Part shown: in pieces, positions 26,894-35,907 of the stretch
Layout of the letters: the number at the start of each line of letters is the position of its first letter
Numbering within the stretch: the first letter of the stretch is position 1
The notes under the pieces: generated by a model
Told to the model about the DNA's origin: nothing
Databases searched by the model: none
Seen by the model: the letters and a program-made list of their open reading frames with translations, nothing else
Made by a program: the position numbers and the translations under genes
Origin: Yersinia enterocolitica subsp. enterocolitica
GTDB taxonomy: Bacteria > Pseudomonadota > Gammaproteobacteria > Enterobacterales > Enterobacteriaceae
Direction of reading: 5' to 3'
NCBI RefSeq assembly: GCF_901472495.1
Contig: NZ_LR590469.1
Coordinates: 248,001-312,000 of the forward strand
DNA: 64,000 bases

Positions 26894-28306
26894 ATGATGA
26901 GTGTTCAACGCCATATTAAACTTAGCCCTATCGATGCACCACCGAGATGCAATGCTGTTACTAAGGTAGCGATTAGCGATAATACAATCACTGCTCGAAA
27001 AGCTAAAATTATCGCCAATATGGCTCGGGCTAATATCGATTATTTTCTGGTTTATGCCGATAAAGAGCATGGGGGTAATTTTGAGTATCTGACTGGCTTT
27101 ATCCCCCGATTTGAAGAAGCGGCTTTGGTATTACATGCCTCCGGGAAAATCTTTTTATTGCTAGGCAACGAGAATTTAAAACTGTCTCAATATGCGCGGG
27201 TGAGCAATACAGCGATCCATATTCCCTATTTTTCGCTACCGAATCAACCCATGAATAACAGCAAAACGCTAGCTGATTTATTGGCGGACACAGGCCTGCA
27301 GCTGGCTAAAAAAGTCGGCATTGCCGGGTGGAAATTATTTACCAGCAAGTTGGATGATAATAGTCAATTATTTGATATTCCACATTTTATTTTATCTGCA
27401 ATAAAACAAACCATTTCATCGTCAACACCGGTGGTCAACGCGACACACATATTTATTGGTAGTGATACAGCAGCTAGAGTGACTAACAATGCCAATGAAT
27501 TAGCTCATTATGAATACGGTGCTAATTTGGCCTCTAATTGTATTCTTAATGCCTTGACTGCGGTAGATATCGGTGTGACTGAGAAGCAACTTGGTTCTTA
27601 TCTGGCAGATGAAGGGCAGCCGAATACTGTTGTGATGATTGCTGCAACGGGTGATCGTTTTGAAAACGCTAATTTGTATCCTGGTGATAAAATTGTGCAA
27701 CTTGGTGATAAAATATCATTAACCACCGGGTATAAAGGTGGCTTAAGCAGTAGAACGGGTTATGCCGTACATCACAGCGATGAGCTGCCTTTGGCACAAA
27801 GGGATTATCTCGATAGAGTTGCTATTCCTTATTACGCCGCAGTCGTAACCTGGCTGGAAAATATCCGTATTGGTATGTCCGGCAAAGAGATGTATGCAGC
27901 AATTGAAGCTGTTTTACCGAAGTCGCAATACCATTGGTCATTAAATCCTGGGCATTTGGTCGCGGATGAAGAATGGTTGTGTTCGCCTATTTATAAGGAC
28001 TCGGAAGAAAAAATTAGCAGTGGAATGTTATTCCAAATCGATATCATCCCCGCAGTGAAAGGTTATGCAGGAGTCAGTGCGGAAGACGGTATTGCATTGG
28101 CTGATCAACATTTACGTGATGAACTGGCCGCCCATTACCCCGCTGTTTGGCAAAGAATACAAAAACGGCGTGATTACCTTAGTAATATACTGAATATTCA
28201 TCTCAGCGAAGAGGTATTACCGATGTCTAACACCGTGGCGTATCTGCGACCTTTCTTGTTGGATAAATACAGCGCACTGCAATGTACCAATGAAGCTCAA
28301 GGCTAA
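26894..28306 (+). CDS. M24-type (aminopeptidase P-like) protein, probable inactive metal site
   Basis: 470 residues. N-terminal creatinase-like domain with YFLVYADKEHGGNFEYLTGF, then a pita-bread domain with NELAHYEYGANLAS, LNPGHLVADEE and SAEDGIAL. Active M24 enzymes show D-x-G ... D-I-T-R-T; the corresponding stretch here (271-289) reads ISLTTGYKGGLSSRTG, lacking both aspartates, and the downstream Glu ligand region reads FQIDIIP. It may be a binding protein or a non-peptidase. AGGGTAATAAAG precedes the start; a second ATG follows directly. Confidence 0.78.
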   Translation: MMSVQRHIKLSPIDAPPRCNAVTKVAISDNTITARKAKIIANMARANIDYFLVYADKEHGGNFEYLTGFIPRFEEAALVLHASGKIFLLLGNENLKLSQYARVSNTAIHIPYFSLPNQPMNNSKTLADLLADTGLQLAKKVGIAGWKLFTSKLDDNSQLFDIPHFILSAIKQTISSSTPVVNATHIFIGSDTAARVTNNANELAHYEYGANLASNCILNALTAVDIGVTEKQLGSYLADEGQPNTVVMIAATGDRFENANLYPGDKIVQLGDKISLTTGYKGGLSSRTGYAVHHSDELPLAQRDYLDRVAIPYYAAVVTWLENIRIGMSGKEMYAAIEAVLPKSQYHWSLNPGHLVADEEWLCSPIYKDSEEKISSGMLFQIDIIPAVKGYAGVSAEDGIALADQHLRDELAAHYPAVWQRIQKRRDYLSNILNIHLSEEVLPMSNTVAYLRPFLLDKYSALQCTNEAQG

Positions 28307-28322
28307 TACCTCATTTATTTAA

Positions 28323-28340
28323 TGGGGCTGTTCGGCCCCA
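28323..28340 (+). terminator. possible terminator after the M24-type gene
   Basis: TGGGGC at 28323-28328 pairs with GCCCCA at 28335-28340 around TGTTCG. The T-tract is poor, so termination is uncertain. Confidence 0.4.
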
Positions 28341-28485
28341 AATCTTGCTCACTTTCCACCCCTGCTGAGATTTCATGCAAACTGGAGGCGATACTCTTGC
28401 CATCTTGTGGCATAATGCGCGCCGAATCACATTTTCTAGTATTCTTGAATACCCCTATTCAGTAATCCAATCGAGAGCGAGCTCT

Positions 28486-30081
28486 GTGCTAAGTACTAAC
28501 AATATCACCATGCAATTCGGCAGCAAGCCGCTGTTTGAGAACATTTCAGTAAAATTCGGTGGCGGTAATCGCTATGGCCTGATCGGTGCTAATGGTTGTG
28601 GTAAATCCACATTCATGAAAATCCTTGGTGGTGATCTGGTGCCGAGTGGCGGTAACGTATTCCTTGACCCTAATGAGCGTCTGGGTAAGTTGCGTCAGGA
28701 TCAATTCGCCTTTGAAAACAACACAGTGCTGGACACCGTTATTATGGGTCACGGCGAGTTGTGGGAAGTGAAAGAAGAGCGCGACCGCATTTACGCTATG
28801 GCTGAAATGAGCGAAGCAGATGGCTATAAAGTGGCTGATCTGGAAGTTGCCTATGGTGAAATGGATGGTTATAGCGCAGAAGCCCGTGCTGGTGAATTGC
28901 TGCTGGGTGTTGGTATTCCAGTTGAACAGCATTATGGTTTGATGAGCGAAATCGCGCCAGGTTTTAAATTGCGCGTATTGTTGGCCCAGGCTCTGTTCTC
29001 AGATCCAGAAATTTTGTTACTCGACGAACCGACCAACAACCTGGATATCGATACTATCCGCTGGTTGGAACAAGTTCTGAACGAACGTAGCAGTACCATG
29101 ATCATTATTTCCCATGACCGTCACTTCCTGAATATGGTCTGTACCCACATGGCGGATTTGGATTACGGCGAACTGCGTGTTTATCCGGGTAACTATGACG
29201 AGTATATGACTGCGGCGACTCAAGCTCGCGATCGTTTGCTCTCTGATAATGCTAAGAAAAAGGCCCAGATCTCTGAGCTTCAATCTTTCGTTAGCCGCTT
29301 TAGCGCCAACGCCTCTAAATCCAAACAGGCCACTTCACGTGCCCGTCAAATTGATAAAATTCAGCTTGATGAAGTGAAAGCTTCAAGTCGCCAGAACCCA
29401 TTTATCCGCTTTGATCAGGATAAAAAGTTGTTCAGAAATGCGCTGGAAGTTGAAATGCTAACTAAAGGTTTTGATAACGGCCCACTGTTTAAAAACCTCA
29501 ATCTGCGCCTGGAAGTGGGTGAAAAAGTCGCTATTCTTGGGCCGAACGGTATTGGTAAATCAACTTTACTGAAAACCTTGGTAGGGGATTATGAAGCGGA
29601 CGCCGGTACCGTGAAATGGTCTGAAAACAGTAGAATTGGCTATTACGCGCAGGATCACGCCAGTGATTTTGAAATTGATCTCACAGTATTTGACTGGATG
29701 AGTCAGTGGAAACAGGAAAAGGACGACGAGCAGGCTGTGCGCAGTGTGTTGGGTCGTTTACTGTTTAGCCAAGACGATATCAAGAAGAAAGTTAAAGTTC
29801 TATCTGGTGGTGAGAAAGGGCGCATGCTATTTGGCAAGCTGATGATGCAGCGTCCTAACATTCTGGTAATGGATGAGCCAACCAACCATTTGGATATGGA
29901 ATCGATTGAAGCTCTTAACATGGCATTGGAAATGTACGAAGGTACGTTAATCTTCGTTTCCCATGACCGTGAGTTCGTCAGTTCACTGGCGACCCGAGTG
30001 ATTGAGATGACACCGAAAAAACTGATCGACTTTACCGGTAACTACGAAGATTATCTGCGTAGTCAGGGTATTCAGTCGTAA
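28486..30081 (+). CDS. ybiT: ABC-F family ATPase YbiT
   Basis: 531 residues from GTG 28486, which has GAGAGCGAG upstream and aligns with the E. coli start (TNNITMQFGSKPLFENI). Two ABC cassettes with Walker A (GANGCGKST, GPNGIGKST), signature LSGGEKGR in the second, and Walker B (LLLDEPTNNLD, LVMDEPTNHLD), joined by a charged linker. No membrane part. ABC-F proteins act on the ribosome E site; YbiT's exact role is unsettled. Confidence 0.95.
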   Translation: MLSTNNITMQFGSKPLFENISVKFGGGNRYGLIGANGCGKSTFMKILGGDLVPSGGNVFLDPNERLGKLRQDQFAFENNTVLDTVIMGHGELWEVKEERDRIYAMAEMSEADGYKVADLEVAYGEMDGYSAEARAGELLLGVGIPVEQHYGLMSEIAPGFKLRVLLAQALFSDPEILLLDEPTNNLDIDTIRWLEQVLNERSSTMIIISHDRHFLNMVCTHMADLDYGELRVYPGNYDEYMTAATQARDRLLSDNAKKKAQISELQSFVSRFSANASKSKQATSRARQIDKIQLDEVKASSRQNPFIRFDQDKKLFRNALEVEMLTKGFDNGPLFKNLNLRLEVGEKVAILGPNGIGKSTLLKTLVGDYEADAGTVKWSENSRIGYYAQDHASDFEIDLTVFDWMSQWKQEKDDEQAVRSVLGRLLFSQDDIKKKVKVLSGGEKGRMLFGKLMMQRPNILVMDEPTNHLDMESIEALNMALEMYEGTLIFVSHDREFVSSLATRVIEMTPKKLIDFTGNYEDYLRSQGIQS

Positions 30082-30104
30082 TAACTTATTGATTTATTAA
30101 TAAA

Positions 30105-30165
30105 AAGTTGATGCATGAATAATCGCATCAACTTATCAGTCTCAAGGCAGGGTTACCCTGCCTTT
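30105..30165. terminator. two hairpins between converging ybiT and M60 genes
   Basis: First hairpin AAGTTGATGC (30105-30114) with GCATCAACTT (30125-30134); on the minus strand it is followed by TTTATTAA. Second, AAGGCAGGG (30144-30152) with CCCTGCCTT (30156-30164) around TTA. They can end both transcripts. Confidence 0.65.
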
Positions 30166-30191
30166 AATCCATTATGGCCTATCAGCGGTCA

Positions 30192-32618
30192 TTAGCAGGC
30201 GCCTTTATCCTCCCAAACCTTATTCCAACCGGTGCCGTTACCCGTGGTGTCCGTCACGGTGTTATCACCCGGTACTGCTTCAGCAGCAACCCACCATTTG
30301 TTGGTATAAACCCGCCCATCTTTACTGACCGTAGTCGGCTCACCATAGACTTTCTGCTGCCAGGATGGTGCGCTACATAGCTGTGGCGCAACAGGTTTTG
30401 ACTGAATCACTGTTTTCAGCTCGTCATTAACCGGGGTGTCACATAAGCCTTTATCTTCCCAGACCTTACCCCAGCCGGTGCTGTTACCGGTGGTATCGGT
30501 TACCGCAGCATCACCCGGTACCATTTCAGCGGATACCCACCATTTGCTGGTATAAATCCGCCCATCTTTACTGACAGTGGTTGGCCCGTTATAGACTTTC
30601 TCTTCCCAGGATGGTGCGCTGCACTGTACTGGTTTTTCTACCGGCTTCTCTGCTGGTTTGGCTGCTGTAACTTCCTCAATAACTTCACCGCTCAGATATT
30701 GAGAACCATTATAGCTTTCTAAATATTCCCAAGCGGTATTGCTGGTTTGATTACTGGGGAAGTACCAATATGAACTGGTTTTTAAGCGGAAATAATCACG
30801 AGTGTACGTGTAGTGGTTATCGTATTGATAGAATGTACCTGGAACACCTTTATGTGATGCGTCATCCCAGTGATTAAAATCGCCCACTATTTGGTAACGC
30901 TGTTTGATCAATTGATTATAAGCTTCACGCGCTGATATATTTTCGCCTACGGTCTTCAATTGAGTCGAGCTGGCCAGCCTCATGGCCATATTATTACTAT
31001 CCGTTACCGTAACCGGAATTGACAGCATGGCATTTTGTAATGCGTTACGCGGTGCTCGCAGAGTAATTTCATTACCCTTATCAGTGATAATTTCAACGCC
31101 CGGTGGAATGTCCCACTGGTAATTCAACACTGATATATCGCGGTTAGTCACATCTACGGATACGCTAAATACATCCCCCGCATTGACCGTGTCAGGTACA
31201 CGCACATCGCCGGTGATATTTTGCTGGGTCAGAGGGTAACTGTGAGCAATATTGTTGTCGCTATTAAGCCAAATTGGCTTAGTTAATTGAGGCAAATTCA
31301 TTGCTTTTAATTGCGCGCTAGTTTCTTTAGTCGGTTTGATACCCCATTGATGGAAAAATGATTTAAGGCTCATGCCTGAAACCCGACTGGCTTCCAAAAG
31401 AAAGCGCTGCTTTTTCTCATCGTTATTCTTTGGTTGTTCTGCCGGAGTCAGCGTGCGGTAACGATCACCGAGGCGTTGGTAGAAGTCCTTACCAAATGCC
31501 AAATCCAGCTGCCAAAACATGCCTAAACTGACAAATACGCCAGCATCTTCGTATGCTTTGCTTTTGTCCTTTAAGAAAACAGCGATATCTTCCCAGCGTG
31601 AGTCTGCTTCCATGCGCGAAGTGCCACCCAGAGCACGTTGAACATACAACGAAGTCAAATTTACTGTGACTTCTGTATTACCTTTAAACGTCCATGCTGG
31701 CATTTGGTAGTGATGGCCCAACTCATGCCAAGGCCCCCAGCCTTCATTTTGTAATTTGTCGGTATTAATTACTTCCGCAATACCTGAGGCGTTAGAACCC
31801 AGCCAATAATTTGCCGCTGACATATAGCCCGGCGTGCTATTTGGCTTACTCACAAATTGGTATTGGAAAGGGGTAGCACGATGGGGGAAAGCTCTCTTCG
31901 CACTGAGCCCGAATTGTTCTTCTGCGAGGCTGACGATGCGATCCCACAAGACCAAAACACCCTCAGGGTCGGTTGCTTTCTCACGCATATCTGCGATCGG
32001 CATGGTGAGGATCATACGTTTACCTACCAACTCGGCGAAAGGTGCATCGCCAAACTTCACTAACTGCGCCTGCCAGTCTTCAGCGGTATTTTCGCCCAAA
32101 ATAAAGCGCGGCATAGGTTTACCACCCTCAAGCAAATTAACGGTAATTTCACTGCTGCCAGGCTGATTTGTGGCGACAAAATAAAGTGGGCCAGTATTCT
32201 CAACCTCAATCTCATTAATACCTCGTTGCAGTTTAACTACCTGTCGCTCAAAGTCCTCTTCATTGCCTTTCCTGACCGGCACAATCCATAGTTCAGGCAA
32301 TGCATCAATATCCTCTCCCTGATGCTGGTACTCAATACGCAGGTTGTCGCCTTTGTTTACCCAAAAACCACTAGATTGGGTTGGGTGAGTGAACCTATTA
32401 CGCTTTTGCTGTTCATTAAAATAAATCGGAGAACCATTTTGAACCACGCGAATTTGTCGCGATGCTTCAGCAGTATTATGGCTATTCGCCGTTTTTGTAT
32501 GCTGAGTAGATATATTTACTGGCATATCTGCAACGGCGGCAGATAACGTAGAAGAAAAACCCAACGCCAATAATAGACTCAGGGCAACGGGGGTAGTACG
32601 TAATACAGGATGCAACAT
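30192..32618 (-). CDS. secreted M60/enhancin-type metalloprotease with two chitin-binding-type modules
   Basis: 808 residues. Signal peptide 1-28. The zinc motif HELGHH is at 298-303 in WGPWHELGHHYQMP, with a likely third ligand Glu316, as in M60 (enhancin, SslE/AcfD-like) proteases that cut mucins. The middle (about 470-560) is beta-rich. Two nearly identical 61-residue modules close the protein (about 666-726 and 748-808), each framed by cysteines and containing APSW, a KWW patch and a VWEDKG end, like type 3 / CBM5-12 carbohydrate-binding modules. Likely role: degrading mucin or chitin-associated glycoprotein in a host gut. Monocistronic. Confidence 0.85.
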   Translation of the reverse strand: MLHPVLRTTPVALSLLLALGFSSTLSAAVADMPVNISTQHTKTANSHNTAEASRQIRVVQNGSPIYFNEQQKRNRFTHPTQSSGFWVNKGDNLRIEYQHQGEDIDALPELWIVPVRKGNEEDFERQVVKLQRGINEIEVENTGPLYFVATNQPGSSEITVNLLEGGKPMPRFILGENTAEDWQAQLVKFGDAPFAELVGKRMILTMPIADMREKATDPEGVLVLWDRIVSLAEEQFGLSAKRAFPHRATPFQYQFVSKPNSTPGYMSAANYWLGSNASGIAEVINTDKLQNEGWGPWHELGHHYQMPAWTFKGNTEVTVNLTSLYVQRALGGTSRMEADSRWEDIAVFLKDKSKAYEDAGVFVSLGMFWQLDLAFGKDFYQRLGDRYRTLTPAEQPKNNDEKKQRFLLEASRVSGMSLKSFFHQWGIKPTKETSAQLKAMNLPQLTKPIWLNSDNNIAHSYPLTQQNITGDVRVPDTVNAGDVFSVSVDVTNRDISVLNYQWDIPPGVEIITDKGNEITLRAPRNALQNAMLSIPVTVTDSNNMAMRLASSTQLKTVGENISAREAYNQLIKQRYQIVGDFNHWDDASHKGVPGTFYQYDNHYTYTRDYFRLKTSSYWYFPSNQTSNTAWEYLESYNGSQYLSGEVIEEVTAAKPAEKPVEKPVQCSAPSWEEKVYNGPTTVSKDGRIYTSKWWVSAEMVPGDAAVTDTTGNSTGWGKVWEDKGLCDTPVNDELKTVIQSKPVAPQLCSAPSWQQKVYGEPTTVSKDGRVYTNKWWVAAEAVPGDNTVTDTTGNGTGWNKVWEDKGAC

Positions 32619-32996
32619 AAAGCTCTCTCCAGATAGCCTTCAACTCCAATAACGTGTCGATGAAGATTGAATTAAGTTAAGAAATAATTTGTGAGTGAGA
32701 CACTGTAGTCCATCCATTCTTAACTCTGCTATTGGATTAATGTTGAACATAAAAAAGTCGAAAAAGGTCACAATGATTAATGATAAATAAGGGGGATGGT
32801 AGTGTTCATTGCCTTATTTTTTAATAAAAACAGTCATAGATAACCCTTAAAATATAGGAATCCAAAAAAAGTACGGGAGGCAATTGACCCCCGCAGAGCG
32901 ATATCAAAATTGATCCATGAGGAAAAGTGCCAGTGAGTTGTTGTGGTATAAGTCACTGACGCATATCTTGAGGTGGCCGCTTCGACAGACTCGGTG
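32619..32996. other. intergenic region moeB-M60 protease
   Basis: 378 bases with no gene; the protease promoter must be here. I see no repeat or recognised operator. Confidence 0.45.
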
Positions 32997-33785
32997 CTAC
33001 AAAACAGGTTGGTCAGCTACCTTAGCCAATTCATCCTTACCGCAAACCACGCAGTTAGCGTCTTTTGCCAGTTTTAAACTCCGAAACTCAGCCGTCATGG
33101 CGTCATACATTACTATGCGGCCTGATATTACCTGCCCATACTGAGTCAGTAGTTTTATCGCTTCCATCGCTTGTAGATTGCCAATAATACCCACTAATGG
33201 GGCCATGACTCCGGCTTCAACGCAGGTTAGGGCGTTATCGCCAAATAACCGGCTCAGACAGCGATAGCACGGCTGATCCTCTTGATAGGTAAAGACGCTG
33301 ACTTGCCCCTCCATGCGAATTGCCGCACCTGAAACCAGTGGTTTACGCTGTGCATGGCATAGGCGGTTAAGTTGCTCACGGCTGGCGACATTATCGGTAC
33401 AATCTAACACCAATTGATGTTCAGCTATGGCAATGGCAAGTTGTTCATCATCTAACTGAGCATCAATGGTTTTGATTATCAGGCTGGGATTCATCTCAGA
33501 CAAAGTTAGTGCCGCAGAAGCCACCTTAGACATACCGATACGGTTATCGCGGTGCAGAACCTGCCTTTGTAGATTGGAAAGAGACACCTTGTCAAAATCC
33601 AGCAGTGTGAGATGACCTACACCTGCCACTGTAAGATACTGTGCAGCGGCACACCCGAGGCCACCTAATCCAACAATTAATACCTTAGCGGCATTCAGTT
33701 TTTCCTGACCGTCAAAATCAAAACCACGTAAGACAATCTGCCGGTTATAACGCAGGGCTTGCGCATCGGAAAGTTCAGGCAACAT
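32997..33785 (-). CDS. moeB: molybdopterin-synthase adenylyltransferase MoeB
   Basis: 262 residues; E. coli MoeB has 249. The nucleotide-binding loop GLGGLGCAAAQYL, the D-x-V-SNLQRQ motif, and zinc-binding cysteine pairs (CYRC and CVVC) are present. It adenylates the C-terminus of MoaD for molybdopterin synthesis. Follows moeA by 36 bases; the pair is an operon. Molybdopterin is needed by FdhF encoded later in the window. Confidence 0.96.
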   Translation of the reverse strand: MLPELSDAQALRYNRQIVLRGFDFDGQEKLNAAKVLIVGLGGLGCAAAQYLTVAGVGHLTLLDFDKVSLSNLQRQVLHRDNRIGMSKVASAALTLSEMNPSLIIKTIDAQLDDEQLAIAIAEHQLVLDCTDNVASREQLNRLCHAQRKPLVSGAAIRMEGQVSVFTYQEDQPCYRCLSRLFGDNALTCVEAGVMAPLVGIIGNLQAMEAIKLLTQYGQVISGRIVMYDAMTAEFRSLKLAKDANCVVCGKDELAKVADQPVL

Positions 33786-33821
33786 ATCAGGCTCTCAGTA
33801 ATTTATTGGGCCAATAATCAA

Positions 33822-35057
33822 CTAGCGTAATAGTTCATTAAACAACTCTATTTCAACAACTTCACCGACTTCTACCGAACCACGTTCCCGCTCAAGCACG
33901 ATAAAACAGTTACCTTGGCTGAATGAGCTGAAGACATGTGAACCTTGATGGCCAGTTGTACTTACTTCCAGTTCGCCACGAGAATTCGTTGAGAAAATCC
34001 CACGCTGGAAATCCAAACGACCCGGCGTTTTTTTCAGCTTTGTGATCGTTTTTGCTTTCAGACGTAATGGTGGATGCCATGTCGAGTGGCCGGAAAGTTT
34101 CGCAATAAGGGGTTGTACCAACTGATAAAATGTCAGCGCCGCAGAGACGGGGTTACCCGGTAGGCCGCAGAACCAGGCATGATCCAATTTACCGAAAGCA
34201 AAAGGTTTGCCGGGTTTTATGGCTAACTTCCAGAAACCAATATCACCCAGTTCCTCCAGCATCTGTTTGGTGTAATCGGCTTCACCGACAGAAACACCAC
34301 CACTACTAATAACCAAATCAGCGACGGCATCAGCTTGCTCAAATGCTTTGCGCAATGCCTGTTGGTCATCACGGATAACACCCAGATCAATAATTTGGCA
34401 ACCTAACTGTTGCAACATCAAACGGACCGCAAAACGGTTGGTATCGTAAATTTGCCCTTCTCCCAAGGGTTGCCCAACGGCCTGCAACTCATCGCCGGTA
34501 GAGAAAATAGCCACTTTCAATGTGCGGAAAACAGTTAGTTCGGCAATTCCTAATGATGCCAAGAGGGGAAGTTGCGCCGCACCGAGTTTGACGCCAGCGG
34601 GGAAAACAGCCGCCCCTTGCTGGATATCTTCGCCTGCCAGTCGAATGTTCTGCCCAATCCGCGCATTGCCACTGAAGGAGACACCTTGTTCACTTACCAC
34701 AGCTTGTTCTTGCATAATGACGGCATCGGCTCCTTCGGGGATAGGAGCGCCCGTCATAATTCGAATACAACTATTTGCTGGCCATTCTTCTTTAAACGGT
34801 GCACCAGCAAAAGCTTTACCTGCCACCGGTAACGGCATTGTGCTGCTAAGCTCATTACAGCGCACAGCATAACCGTCCATAGCGGAGTTAGCGAAAGGGG
34901 GGACGGCAATCGGAGATGTGATTGCGCTGGCAGTGATACGCCCCGCAGCATCAGTGAGTGCAATGGTTTCGGTGGCCGGTAATGGCGTGACCTGTGACAG
35001 CATTTTGGTCAGAGCTTGTTCCAGAGAGAGTAAATCCGAGGTATTACAGTGATCCAT
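33822..35057 (-). CDS. moeA: molybdopterin molybdenumtransferase MoeA
   Basis: 411 residues from ATG 35057 (GGAG at correct spacing), exactly the E. coli length; in-frame codons further upstream add 20 unrelated residues. Signature sequences PPFANSAMDGYAV, GAPIPEGADAVIMQE, STGDEL, SSGGVSVGEADY and GLPGNPVSA are all intact. It inserts molybdate into adenylated molybdopterin. Confidence 0.97.
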   Translation of the reverse strand: MDHCNTSDLLSLEQALTKMLSQVTPLPATETIALTDAAGRITASAITSPIAVPPFANSAMDGYAVRCNELSSTMPLPVAGKAFAGAPFKEEWPANSCIRIMTGAPIPEGADAVIMQEQAVVSEQGVSFSGNARIGQNIRLAGEDIQQGAAVFPAGVKLGAAQLPLLASLGIAELTVFRTLKVAIFSTGDELQAVGQPLGEGQIYDTNRFAVRLMLQQLGCQIIDLGVIRDDQQALRKAFEQADAVADLVISSGGVSVGEADYTKQMLEELGDIGFWKLAIKPGKPFAFGKLDHAWFCGLPGNPVSAALTFYQLVQPLIAKLSGHSTWHPPLRLKAKTITKLKKTPGRLDFQRGIFSTNSRGELEVSTTGHQGSHVFSSFSQGNCFIVLERERGSVEVGEVVEIELFNELLR

Positions 35058-35260
35058 GCGGGACTCCGTGGTCTGATGGCGGCACCGTCGCCAGAAGCTA
35101 TAACGGGTGCGCGGCAATAATCAATTGAGATCGCCATTATGGCAGAGATTGCTATGCGGGTGAATTGATGGGGGGCAAAGAGGTCACAGTCTGATATTGT
35201 CTTGAGTTGTATCATTCTTTTTTATTGGCATTTTCTTTGTCGGGTGAAATTGGGGGTAAT

Positions 35261-35800
35261 ATGGATTATCAAAAAATTCTGAAATTCTGGTTTAGTGAGA
35301 TGGACCCCGCATTGTGGTTCAAAAAAGATGAGGATTTTGACACCCATTTACGTCAGCATTTTGGTGCCATTTGGCAGGCGGCGTCCAAGGGGGAATTGGC
35401 TCACTGGCGGCTGAATATTGAGGGGCGCTTGGCAGAAATTCTGATATTAGATCAATTCAGCCGAAATCTATTCCGCGATTTACCGACTTCATTTTCCTGT
35501 GATGGTATGGCCTTGGTGTTGGCACAGGAGGCGGTCAGCAGTGGCAAGGCTGGGCTGTTATCAGATACGCAGCGGGGGTTCCTCTATTTACCTTTTATGC
35601 ATTCTGAATCCGCATTAATCCATCAGCAAGCATTGAAGCTATATACCGAACTAGGTAATGAGACTCAGCTCGATTATGAATTGCGCCATAAAGCAATTAT
35701 TGATCGCTTTGGCCGCTACCCACACCGCAATCATATTCTTGGGCGAGTATCCAGTGCCGAGGAGCAGGCTTTTCTGTTACAACCCGGATCTGCTTTTTAG
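35261..35800 (+). CDS. DUF924 family protein
   Basis: 179 residues from ATG 35261, preceded by GGGGGT. The sequence follows the DUF924 pattern: ILKFWFSEMDPALWFKKDEDFD, LAEILILDQFSRNLFRD, FLYLPFMHSE and a final DRFGRYPHRNHILGR. Members have a helical, TPR-like fold and no known activity. It forms the left border of the dar island. Confidence 0.9.
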   Translation: MDYQKILKFWFSEMDPALWFKKDEDFDTHLRQHFGAIWQAASKGELAHWRLNIEGRLAEILILDQFSRNLFRDLPTSFSCDGMALVLAQEAVSSGKAGLLSDTQRGFLYLPFMHSESALIHQQALKLYTELGNETQLDYELRHKAIIDRFGRYPHRNHILGRVSSAEEQAFLLQPGSAF

Positions 35801-35907
35801 TCTAAAACTCCTTCCTAATAAACCCCAAATTATCAGCATTCTGTCTGTTTATAGAAAGGCAGAATACTGAGTTATCATGTTACAATTCAAGCTATTATAA
35901 TGTCGCT

